A stretch of 64,000 nucleotides of DNA from Neptuniibacter marinus (lineage in GTDB: Bacteria; Pseudomonadota; Gammaproteobacteria; Pseudomonadales; Balneatricaceae), in assembly GCF_001597725.1 (NCBI RefSeq), contig NZ_LUTR01000006.1, positions 60,906 to 124,905 on the forward strand. The letters are read 5' to 3'. The notes under the pieces are model-generated. The model searched no databases. It was not told the origin of the DNA and was given only the letters and a program-made list of their open reading frames with translations. The position numbers and the translations under genes were made by a program. Below, piece after piece: positions 35,306-42,690 of the stretch (position 1 is its first letter; every line of letters starts with the position of its first letter).

Positions 35306-36667
35306 GTGAAGAGTAAAAGAGAAAGCTCAGAACCTATTGCTATAATAGGTATGGCCTGTGTGTTTCCTGAAGCACCTGACCTTAAAACGTTTTGGCAGAA
35401 TATTATTCAGTGTGTAGATGCTGTCGGTGAGCCGCAAGCAGCATGGGAAGCCGAACGTTATTTGGAATCGGGCCGTATCAATACTCCTTATGGTGGTTAC
35501 TTAAAAGATCTGTTCTGTTTTGACCCTCGTGAGTTTGGTATTATGCCAAACTCGGTGGATGGTGGGGAGCCTGATCAGTTTCTAGCGCTACGCGTTGCTC
35601 GTGATGCGCTGCTTGATGCTGGCTATTTAGATGATGGATATGATCATACTAATACCGGCATTATTCTAGGTCATAGTACTTATCTTCATAGAGGTCAGGG
35701 TAACCATGTACAGCACCATATTGTGCTGGATCAGACCATGGAGATCCTTGCTGCGGTTTCACCCTCTTTATCGGATGATAAGCTCACTCAAATACGCAAA
35801 CTACTGACAGATAAACTACCTCAATCTAATGCAGATATAGCTGCGGGCTTAGTACCTAATGTTATGACGGGGCGTATTGCGAACCGTCTTAATTTGAAAG
35901 GTCCAAACTATATTCTTGATGCGGCGTGTTCATCCTCTTTGCTTGCGGTTGGTGCCGCGATGGATGAACTGCGTAATCATCGCAGTAATTTAATGTTAGC
36001 AGGGGGGGTGAATGCATCACTACCTGCTGAAGTATCGGTCATTTTTACCCAGCTTGGTGCTTTAAGTGAACGAGGTAAAGTACGTCCTTTCTCTAAAGGC
36101 AGCGATGGAACATTATTAGGTGAAGGTTTAGGTACGGTTGTGCTTAAACGATTATCTGATGCTGAAGCTGACGGTGATAAGATTTATGCGGTGATCCGCG
36201 GAATCGGACAAGCGAGTGATGGTCGTGGGCATGGTTTATTAGCGCCAAGCTCTGAGGGTGAAGCCTTAGCTATTCAACGTGCTTATGAAGATAGTGGTGT
36301 TGATCCATCGACTATTGGGTTGATCGAAGCTCATGGTACAGGTATCCCACTGGGTGATCAGACCGAAGTTTCTGCTTTAGGGTCGGTATTTGGTGAGCGA
36401 CAAGGACAGCTAGGGAATGTGGCTTTAGGCTCTGTGAAGTCAATGATTAGTCATTGTATTCCAGCTGCTGGTATAGCGGGTTTAATAAAAACGTCACTGG
36501 CGTTGCACCATAAAGTATTACCGCCAACGTTATGTGATGAAGTTAATCCAGATTTAGCAATTGAAAAAACACCGCTTTACGGCCTTGGTTTACATCAAAA
36601 GATGTGCCACGTCGTGCGGGTGTTAACTCGTTTGGTTTTGGTGGTATCAATACCCATGCGATTTTAG
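35306..36667 (+). CDS. Pfa-like synthase second subunit, N-terminal part: ketosynthase (frameshifted)
   Basis: The ORF gives 453 residues, but only the part up to Tyr at 36578-36580 is homologous; the last 29 residues are out-of-frame readthrough. It is a ketosynthase with EPIAIIGMACVFPEAPDL at the start, nucleophile C208 (LDAACSSSL), H343 (EAHGTGI) and KSMISHCIPAAG carrying the second His. GTG start at 35306 with AAGGACGGA 7 bases upstream. It should run on into the 36604-40062 ORF, which starts in the -1 frame with the missing KS C-terminal strand (PRRAGVNSFGFGGINTHA). About five residues between TPLY and RPW are absent compared with the paralogous KS of the first subunit, so a deletion of about 16 bases explains the frame change. 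The gene may be inactive, or the break may be an assembly error. Confidence 0.8.
   Translation: MKSKRESSEPIAIIGMACVFPEAPDLKTFWQNIIQCVDAVGEPQAAWEAERYLESGRINTPYGGYLKDLFCFDPREFGIMPNSVDGGEPDQFLALRVARDALLDAGYLDDGYDHTNTGIILGHSTYLHRGQGNHVQHHIVLDQTMEILAAVSPSLSDDKLTQIRKLLTDKLPQSNADIAAGLVPNVMTGRIANRLNLKGPNYILDAACSSSLLAVGAAMDELRNHRSNLMLAGGVNASLPAEVSVIFTQLGALSERGKVRPFSKGSDGTLLGEGLGTVVLKRLSDAEADGDKIYAVIRGIGQASDGRGHGLLAPSSEGEALAIQRAYEDSGVDPSTIGLIEAHGTGIPLGDQTEVSALGSVFGERQGQLGNVALGSVKSMISHCIPAAGIAGLIKTSLALHHKVLPPTLCDEVNPDLAIEKTPLYGLGLHQKMCHVVRVLTRLVLVVSIPMRF
36578..36604 (+). other. Frameshift/deletion junction inside the second ketosynthase
   Basis: Reading frame 1 gives EKTPLY up to 36580. The -1 frame reads RPWFTSKDVPRRAG from 36580 onward. 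The first-subunit KS has CPLYLVDEARPW at this point, so five residues plus one base (about 16 bases) are missing. The -1 frame is closed upstream by a TGA at 36562, and its first start codon (GTG 36604) lacks a clear ribosome site. Confidence 0.8.
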
Positions 36668-39600
36668 AAGAAGCTCCCTCCCAAGCTAAAAAACCGTTGT
36701 ATTACAGTAATCGTCCAGCAGAGCTTTTTGTACTTTCGGCAGATTCTAAAACTGCATTAGCCGATAAAATTCGCCAACTACAACCATTGGCTGAAGCTGA
36801 AAATTACAGTATCGCTGAGATCGCGGCTGAAGTGTGTCGTCAAGATAAAGCTGAAGAGCAACGTATCGCCTTTGTTGTAAAAGATCATAGGGATTTGGCG
36901 AAGAAGCTAGCGCAGTCGCTTAAAAAATTAGAAGCAGATAAAAAAGGCCGTTGGTCTACACGTAATGGTGTTGCCTTTAGTGATGAGCCTCTGCCGGGTA
37001 AATTAGCGTTTATCTTCCCTGGAGAAGGGTCGCAATATCTTAGCATGCTTGAAGAGTTGTCTTTAAACTTCCCGGAAGTGCGTGGATGGTTTGATTTTTG
37101 GCGAGGTTTGTATGGCGATGATCAGCAGGGTAGCAGTCGAACTGATTTAGTTTTTCCGCCAGAAATAGAGTTAACGCCAGAGATTAAAAAGTCTTTAGAA
37201 CTACGTCTACATGATATGGATATAGGCTCTGAAGCCGTATTTGTTGGTAGTCAGGCCATGAACGGCTTATTAAAAGCCTTTGGTGTTGAGCCGGATGCCA
37301 TGTTAGGCCATAGTACAGGAGAATCGTCCGCATTAGTGGCCTCAGGAGCTATTGATAATGCCGATTTGGATCAGTTAGCTAAGTTTATTCGTGAACTGAA
37401 TTTAGTTTATCAGCAGGTATTAGAGAGTGGTGGTATTCATACTGGCGCCCTACTGACCGTTGGTGCTTTAGATTCCGCTATTATTGATCAGCATATTGCT
37501 GAACTTTCGTCCACTGTGTATGTGGCAATGGATAATTGTGCTAATCAGAAAGTTCTCTTTGGTGATAAAGAGGCGATCGCTAGTCTGCAAAAATCCTTAA
37601 GCGAGGCGGGCGGTATTTGTGTGCCATTGCCTTTTGATCGTGGTTATCACACGCCTTTATTTTCTGCTGTGACCACAGCATTCCAGAAGTACTATGCGGA
37701 TGTAGGTATTAAAAAGCCTCAGTTGCCTCTTTATTCCTGTGCTTCTGCCGGACTTTTCCCAGCTAAGCAAGCGGACGTTGTTGACTTGGCTGCAAGTCAG
37801 TGGTCAAAAACAGTTCGTTTTGCCGATACCATCACAGCTATGCATGATGATGGCATTCAATACTTTATTGAAGTTGGGCCTTCAGGCAATCTTACTGCGT
37901 TTGTAAATGAGATATTGTCGGATAAAGAGTACTTATCCATCGCGAGTAATATCCGTAAAAAGAGCAGCGTAGAACAATTTTTGATATTACTTGGTCAGTT
38001 ATATGTCAATCAGAAAACGGTAGATATAGGACGATTGTTTGTCGGTAGAACTCTAGACTCGGTTGATTTGAGTAGTTCTGCACCCCGTCGAGTTTCGGGT
38101 ATGTTGCTTGATAATACGATGCCCGTATTACATTTAACGGATGATGATCGAACATTATTGCAAGCAATGGCTCCGATTCATACAGATGCCGCACCGGGAA
38201 TAAAAAATGAGCCAATTCAAGCACAACCTGAGCCTACTGACTCAGAAGGGGTTGCGCTTTATGCTGAGACCAAACAGCCTGAAGCCGTGAGTGATGGAGT
38301 CATGGCTGACTATTTTGATTTGATGCGAGGTTTTTTGTCGCAGCAAGAAACTTTATTCTCATCGACAGCTCTTGCTGAATCTCAGTTGGAGGGAGCAAAT
38401 GAATATACTGAAGCAGCACCTTTTCCGTTTCTGAGCGAGATTCTTGAGCATACGGAACAGTTTCTACGCGCCCGTTGTGACTTGAATGTATATCAAGATA
38501 GATTTTTACAAGATCACATCCTGTCAGGTACGGTCTCAGAACAAGATCCAGAACGTATGGGCTTGTCTTGCGTACCTATGATGGTTAGCTTGGAAATTAT
38601 GGCTGAAGCCGTTGCAGCACTGGCCGGTAACGTTTCGATAACCACTATTGAAAATGTTAAGTCATATGATTGGATTGCTCTGGATGATATGTCTATTGAA
38701 CTGGATGTATCTGCGAAAGCTCTAGAAGGATATAGCGGACGCTTTAGTGCAGCTATCCACAGTAAGGGGACGCTAATTGTTGAAGCTGAACTTACGTTAG
38801 CGGCAGCAATGACTCAGTCTCGTTTACCTGATTTGGAAGCTGTAAATGCGTACCGCTGGGGTAATGATGAGCTCTATAGTACAGGTATGTTCCATGGTCC
38901 CATTTTCCAAAGTATGCGTGGCATTGATGGTTGGAACGAGCAAGGGATTGATGCGGTACTTAGTGATGTTAGCTTGCAAGGCTTTTTTACTGAGGGGGAG
39001 CGTGCCAATTTAGTTCTCAACCCTGTTTTATTGGATGCTTTAGGTCAGTTGGCCGCTTATTGGATTGCACAGCAAGTAGGTACTGATTTTAATAGCTTCC
39101 CTTCATCAATAGAAAAAATTGAGTTCCCTGTTACCTGCCCAGAAGGATTACCTGAACTACGATTACGTGGGCGTCAGCATCCTGTGGACCCGAAAGCGAG
39201 CTCTGTTGAGAGTCCCCGTGCTTGGCAGTTTGAGTGTGTTGATGCAGCAGGGCAAGTTTTGTTAAGTGCTCGTAACTTAGTGAACATTTTTTTCCCAGTC
39301 CCGAACCGTTTTTATAATGTTAGACGGGATCCTTTAAATGGGTGGTTAGGATCAGGATCCGTTATCTCTGATAAGAATGTGCTTCTATGGCATCTCCCTC
39401 ATTTTGATGAAGCTTTCTGCGCTCAGTCCGGTGGTGTCTTCATGCGGATATTAGCTCATATATTACTGAGTTATGACGAGCTGAATGAGTGGCGCGCATT
39501 GACTGGAAATGTTCGATATAAACGTCAATGGCTGTTGGGACGTGGGGCTTTGAAAGAGGCCGTGCGGTACTGGATTTACCAGCAAACCTCAACGCTATTA

Positions 39601-40062
39601 TATCCCGCTGATATTGATGTTGTGCATGATGAATTAGGTGCGCCTTATGTGACGGGTTGGTGGGTTGATAGTTTAATTCCTGCACCAGCCGTATCATTGA
39701 GTCATGATAATCAGCAGAGCGTTGCTGCGGTTTCAGCAGAGTCCCCATCTATTGGTCTAGATATAGAGCAGCAAGTTAGTAATAAAGATTATGACTTTTT
39801 ACTTGCTGTGTTATCCCCGGGAGAAAAGGCTGTATTGGAACAGTTTCCAGAACAGGCTAAGCATGATTATTTACTCCACACTTGGTGCGCTAAAGAAGCC
39901 GCTGCGAAATGTTTGCGTGTAGGTCTACAGGGCCAACCTGAACTATTTGAAGTCTCCTTCTTAGATCAATCTTTAGCGCAGGCAGATGTCCTCTATCAGG
40001 GACATAGAGTAGAAATTAAGTTATTAAATAATAATGACCTAATTACGGCACTGGCTTTTTAA
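36604..40062 (+). CDS. Pfa-like synthase second subunit, C-terminal part: AT-DH-phosphopantetheinyl transferase
   Basis: 1152 residues as an ORF from GTG 36604, but really the continuation of the 35306 ketosynthase. After the KS tail comes an acyltransferase-like domain (about 135-480) with FIFPGEGSQYLSML and GHSTGES (S237). A linker contains MADYFDLMRGFLSQQE near residue 565, a motif also present before the ACP of the first subunit. A hotdog dehydratase follows with H638 (LQDHILSG), GPIFQSMRG and D811 (LDALGQ); its His-to-Pro loop is longer than the usual HxxxGxxxxP. The C terminus is a Sfp/PfaE-type phosphopantetheinyl transferase with GLDIE (D1053) and WCAKEAAAK (1094-1102). There is no ACP, so this PPTase presumably activates the ACP of the first subunit and the ACP-sulfotransferase. 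Domain calls are by motif; product unknown. Confidence 0.82.
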   Translation: MPRRAGVNSFGFGGINTHAILEEAPSQAKKPLYYSNRPAELFVLSADSKTALADKIRQLQPLAEAENYSIAEIAAEVCRQDKAEEQRIAFVVKDHRDLAKKLAQSLKKLEADKKGRWSTRNGVAFSDEPLPGKLAFIFPGEGSQYLSMLEELSLNFPEVRGWFDFWRGLYGDDQQGSSRTDLVFPPEIELTPEIKKSLELRLHDMDIGSEAVFVGSQAMNGLLKAFGVEPDAMLGHSTGESSALVASGAIDNADLDQLAKFIRELNLVYQQVLESGGIHTGALLTVGALDSAIIDQHIAELSSTVYVAMDNCANQKVLFGDKEAIASLQKSLSEAGGICVPLPFDRGYHTPLFSAVTTAFQKYYADVGIKKPQLPLYSCASAGLFPAKQADVVDLAASQWSKTVRFADTITAMHDDGIQYFIEVGPSGNLTAFVNEILSDKEYLSIASNIRKKSSVEQFLILLGQLYVNQKTVDIGRLFVGRTLDSVDLSSSAPRRVSGMLLDNTMPVLHLTDDDRTLLQAMAPIHTDAAPGIKNEPIQAQPEPTDSEGVALYAETKQPEAVSDGVMADYFDLMRGFLSQQETLFSSTALAESQLEGANEYTEAAPFPFLSEILEHTEQFLRARCDLNVYQDRFLQDHILSGTVSEQDPERMGLSCVPMMVSLEIMAEAVAALAGNVSITTIENVKSYDWIALDDMSIELDVSAKALEGYSGRFSAAIHSKGTLIVEAELTLAAAMTQSRLPDLEAVNAYRWGNDELYSTGMFHGPIFQSMRGIDGWNEQGIDAVLSDVSLQGFFTEGERANLVLNPVLLDALGQLAAYWIAQQVGTDFNSFPSSIEKIEFPVTCPEGLPELRLRGRQHPVDPKASSVESPRAWQFECVDAAGQVLLSARNLVNIFFPVPNRFYNVRRDPLNGWLGSGSVISDKNVLLWHLPHFDEAFCAQSGGVFMRILAHILLSYDELNEWRALTGNVRYKRQWLLGRGALKEAVRYWIYQQTSTLLYPADIDVVHDELGAPYVTGWWVDSLIPAPAVSLSHDNQQSVAAVSAESPSIGLDIEQQVSNKDYDFLLAVLSPGEKAVLEQFPEQAKHDYLLHTWCAKEAAAKCLRVGLQGQPELFEVSFLDQSLAQADVLYQGHRVEIKLLNNNDLITALAF

Positions 40063-40110
40063 GGCATATGAATGGAATGGTGATTTTATTGAGTAGTATG
40101 GAGATCGGCA

Positions 40111-41175
40111 ATGCCTGCAGTTGAGGTAAACGGCACTAAGATAAATTACCTGCAATTAGATAGTGATGCAGGACCTGATGCAGAACATCTGGTGATGGTG
40201 CACGGTCTCGCCACAAATATGGCTTTTTGGTATATCCGTCATGCACCTGAGTTTGCAAAACGCTATCAAGTTACTTTATTTGATTTGCGTGGACATGGCC
40301 GTTCACGTGTGACACCAGATGGTTATACCCCGGCAAATATGGCTGCTGATATGTTGGGTTTGATGGACCATCTGGCTATACCTAAAGCGCACTTAATGGC
40401 GCATAGTTTTGGTGGTGTAGTTGCGTTAAATTTTGCTTGTAGTGCACCAGAAAGAGTTGAGAGCTTGATGTTAATTGACTCGCATATCAGCGCAATTCGT
40501 AAACTCGAGAAAGTTGAGGGCTGGGATTACGGTGATAAATTACAAGTGCTTCTACATGATCAAGGTATAGATATTAATGTTAGGGAACCCTATTTTGGCT
40601 ATCGTCTTTTAGCTGAAGTCGCTCTATTGCAAGAACAAAAGGTTGAGATATCACCTGAACTGAAAGAGATTGTTACACCTATTGTAGGTAACTACGGTAA
40701 TCGTACCGCTAAATTATGGTTGAAATTACTTAATACGACAGCAGCAGAGAAAGAGTTGATGGGGGATGATGGTTTAGCACTGGATATGCTAAAGCAACTT
40801 AAATTTCCTATTTTGGCCGTGTACGGCGAGTATTCTCAATCGATGCTGACGGGTAGGCATTTACTTGAAGTATGGCCTCATGCTGATTTCAGGAAAATGT
40901 TGCGCGCAGGGCATTTTTTCCCAACTACACGCCCTGAAGAACTTATATCGACGTGTGAACAGTTTTGGCATGGTGCGATGGTGTCAGGTGTTAGTACACG
41001 GGATGGGGATAAAAAGCGTCATTTCCGTAGTGAACGGTTTTCGCAGCGGGATGATGGTTGGTATTTTTCTACCAGGGATGGTGAAGAGGGGCCTTTTGAA
41101 ACAGTTGAAGAAGCTCAAGATATGTTGTCTTTTTATATTACCCAAGCAAAAGACAGTAAGGTGGCCCAAGCGTGA
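40111..41175 (+). CDS. Alpha/beta hydrolase with C-terminal DUF6316-like domain
   Basis: 354 residues. An alpha/beta hydrolase core has the oxyanion segment MVHGLATNMAFW, the nucleophile elbow LMAHSFGGVVAL (AHSFGG) and a C-terminal catalytic His in RAGHFFP; the acid is probably in AVYGEYS. The last 55 residues (FRSERFSQRDDGWYFSTRDG, then GPF and an EEAQDML helix) resemble the small DUF6316 domain, normally a separate protein. It follows the synthase genes by 48 bases and overlaps the next gene by 4 bases (GTGA). By context it may release or modify the acyl chain, as the thioesterase does after a sulfotransferase in curacin-type or olefin synthases. That role is inference. Confidence 0.75.
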   Translation: MPAVEVNGTKINYLQLDSDAGPDAEHLVMVHGLATNMAFWYIRHAPEFAKRYQVTLFDLRGHGRSRVTPDGYTPANMAADMLGLMDHLAIPKAHLMAHSFGGVVALNFACSAPERVESLMLIDSHISAIRKLEKVEGWDYGDKLQVLLHDQGIDINVREPYFGYRLLAEVALLQEQKVEISPELKEIVTPIVGNYGNRTAKLWLKLLNTTAAEKELMGDDGLALDMLKQLKFPILAVYGEYSQSMLTGRHLLEVWPHADFRKMLRAGHFFPTTRPEELISTCEQFWHGAMVSGVSTRDGDKKRHFRSERFSQRDDGWYFSTRDGEEGPFETVEEAQDMLSFYITQAKDSKVAQA

Positions 41176-42620
41176 GTGCTAACCGGTTGGGGATCCATAA
41201 AGGTCATAATGCGACCGATTTTAAATTGATTGCCAAGGGCGGCTTTGGGGATGGGGTAAACGCCTATGCTCATTCTATGGCATGGTTTAATGGTTATTTA
41301 TATGTGGCGACTACACGGGGTAACTTTCCATTAATGAAGGCTCGTCTGCCAATTGGTTTAAACCCTTGGCCGGTTGAATGCCCTGAAAATCCGTTTGATC
41401 TTGATCTTCATGCTGAAATTTGGCGCTTTGATCCTCGTGAAGAAAGTTGGGAACGTGTTTTTAAAGCTCCCACTATAATTGGCAGTCATGGTAAACCTAT
41501 ACCGCGGGAATTAGGATATAGAGGTATGTTGGTTTACCGACCAGATAACGGCGATGATCCCGTTTTGTTGGTTAGCACATGGTCGCCAGCAAAAGGCCCA
41601 GGCCCGCTTATCTTAATGTCTCGTGATGGCCGAACATTTGAACCCTCTTGTGAGCCTGGTTTGATCGGACTACCTGTGACGACCATTAGAACGATGGCTC
41701 AGTTTAAAGGTCGTTTATATACTACACCGGCGGGTTCAAGGGGAGGAAACCCTAATGTATCAGCCCACTCTATAGTGTATGAGAGTAAAGACCCGACAAA
41801 AGGAGGCTGGGAGCCTGTAAGTGATTTTGGTTTTGGTGACTCCGGTAATAAAACTGTTTTTGAGATGGCCGCTTTTGGCGATCATCTATATGTGGGGACC
41901 TTCAATTTAGAAGGATTTCAAATTTGGCGTACAGATGCTGAAGGTGAAGCTCCCTACCATTGGGAACGAGTGATTGAGAAGGGCGCTTATCGTGGCGCCT
42001 TTAATCAGAGCGTATTGAGCATGTACCCTTTCAAAGGGGCGCTGTATGTAGGTGGTGCGATTCAAGGTGGTGGTATTGATAGGCAAAATAAAATAGGCCC
42101 AGCGCCACCAGAGCTTATTCGTATTTTCCCCGACGGTGATTGGGATCTACTTGTGGGTGAAGCAAGGGATACCCCAGATGGCTTTAAGGCACCTTTGTCA
42201 GGTTATTTACCCGGCTTTGATAACTTTTTTAATGGTTACTTTTGGCGCATGTGTGAACATGATGGCTGGTTATATGTCTCCACGTTTGATTGGAGCACCA
42301 TCATTGGATATGCACAGCAGAGTACTTGGCCCGAAGCATTTAAAAATATTGTGGGTGAGCTGGGTGCACAGTTTGTAATGGATAATCACGGCGGTTGTGA
42401 CTTGTATCGCAGTTATGATGGCGAGAACTGGGTACCTGTTACAACAAGTGGAATGGGTAACCCATACAATATTGGTATGCGTACTATGGCGTCTACGCCT
42501 TATGGGTTTTTTATCGGTACTGCTAACCCATTTGGTCCAAAAGTAATACCAATTGGTGGGGATCGTTATATCCCTAACCCTAGAGGCGGCTGTGAAGTCT
42601 TTTTCGCGCCTGATGTTTAA
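41172..42620 (+). CDS. Propeller-like protein of unknown function
   Basis: 482 residues; I do not recognise the family. Start is a GTG overlapping the upstream stop codon. No signal peptide is visible. The sequence repeats short blocks of beta-propeller character about every 50-60 residues: GYLYVATTRGNFP, GRLYTTPAGSRGG, DHLYVGTFNLEGFQIWRT, GALYVGGAIQGGG, GWLYVSTFDWSTI and YGFFIGTANPFGP. These resemble kelch/galactose-oxidase-like blades, with aromatic-Gly-Thr strands that may bind a ligand. It is tightly coupled to the hydrolase gene, so it probably works in the same pathway, perhaps as a binding or scaffolding protein. Confidence 0.6.
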   Translation: MSANRLGIHKGHNATDFKLIAKGGFGDGVNAYAHSMAWFNGYLYVATTRGNFPLMKARLPIGLNPWPVECPENPFDLDLHAEIWRFDPREESWERVFKAPTIIGSHGKPIPRELGYRGMLVYRPDNGDDPVLLVSTWSPAKGPGPLILMSRDGRTFEPSCEPGLIGLPVTTIRTMAQFKGRLYTTPAGSRGGNPNVSAHSIVYESKDPTKGGWEPVSDFGFGDSGNKTVFEMAAFGDHLYVGTFNLEGFQIWRTDAEGEAPYHWERVIEKGAYRGAFNQSVLSMYPFKGALYVGGAIQGGGIDRQNKIGPAPPELIRIFPDGDWDLLVGEARDTPDGFKAPLSGYLPGFDNFFNGYFWRMCEHDGWLYVSTFDWSTIIGYAQQSTWPEAFKNIVGELGAQFVMDNHGGCDLYRSYDGENWVPVTTSGMGNPYNIGMRTMASTPYGFFIGTANPFGPKVIPIGGDRYIPNPRGGCEVFFAPDV

Positions 42621-42690
42621 CAGTTTGTCGTTTGTATAGCATGAGTTAATTCAAACGAACATTAGAATACTATGGATGGAGAAGACCACA

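Noticed and set aside
36565..36667. Programmed -1 frameshift in the second synthase gene
   Set aside because: There is no slippery heptamer at the junction and five conserved residues are missing as well, so a small deletion or sequencing error fits better.
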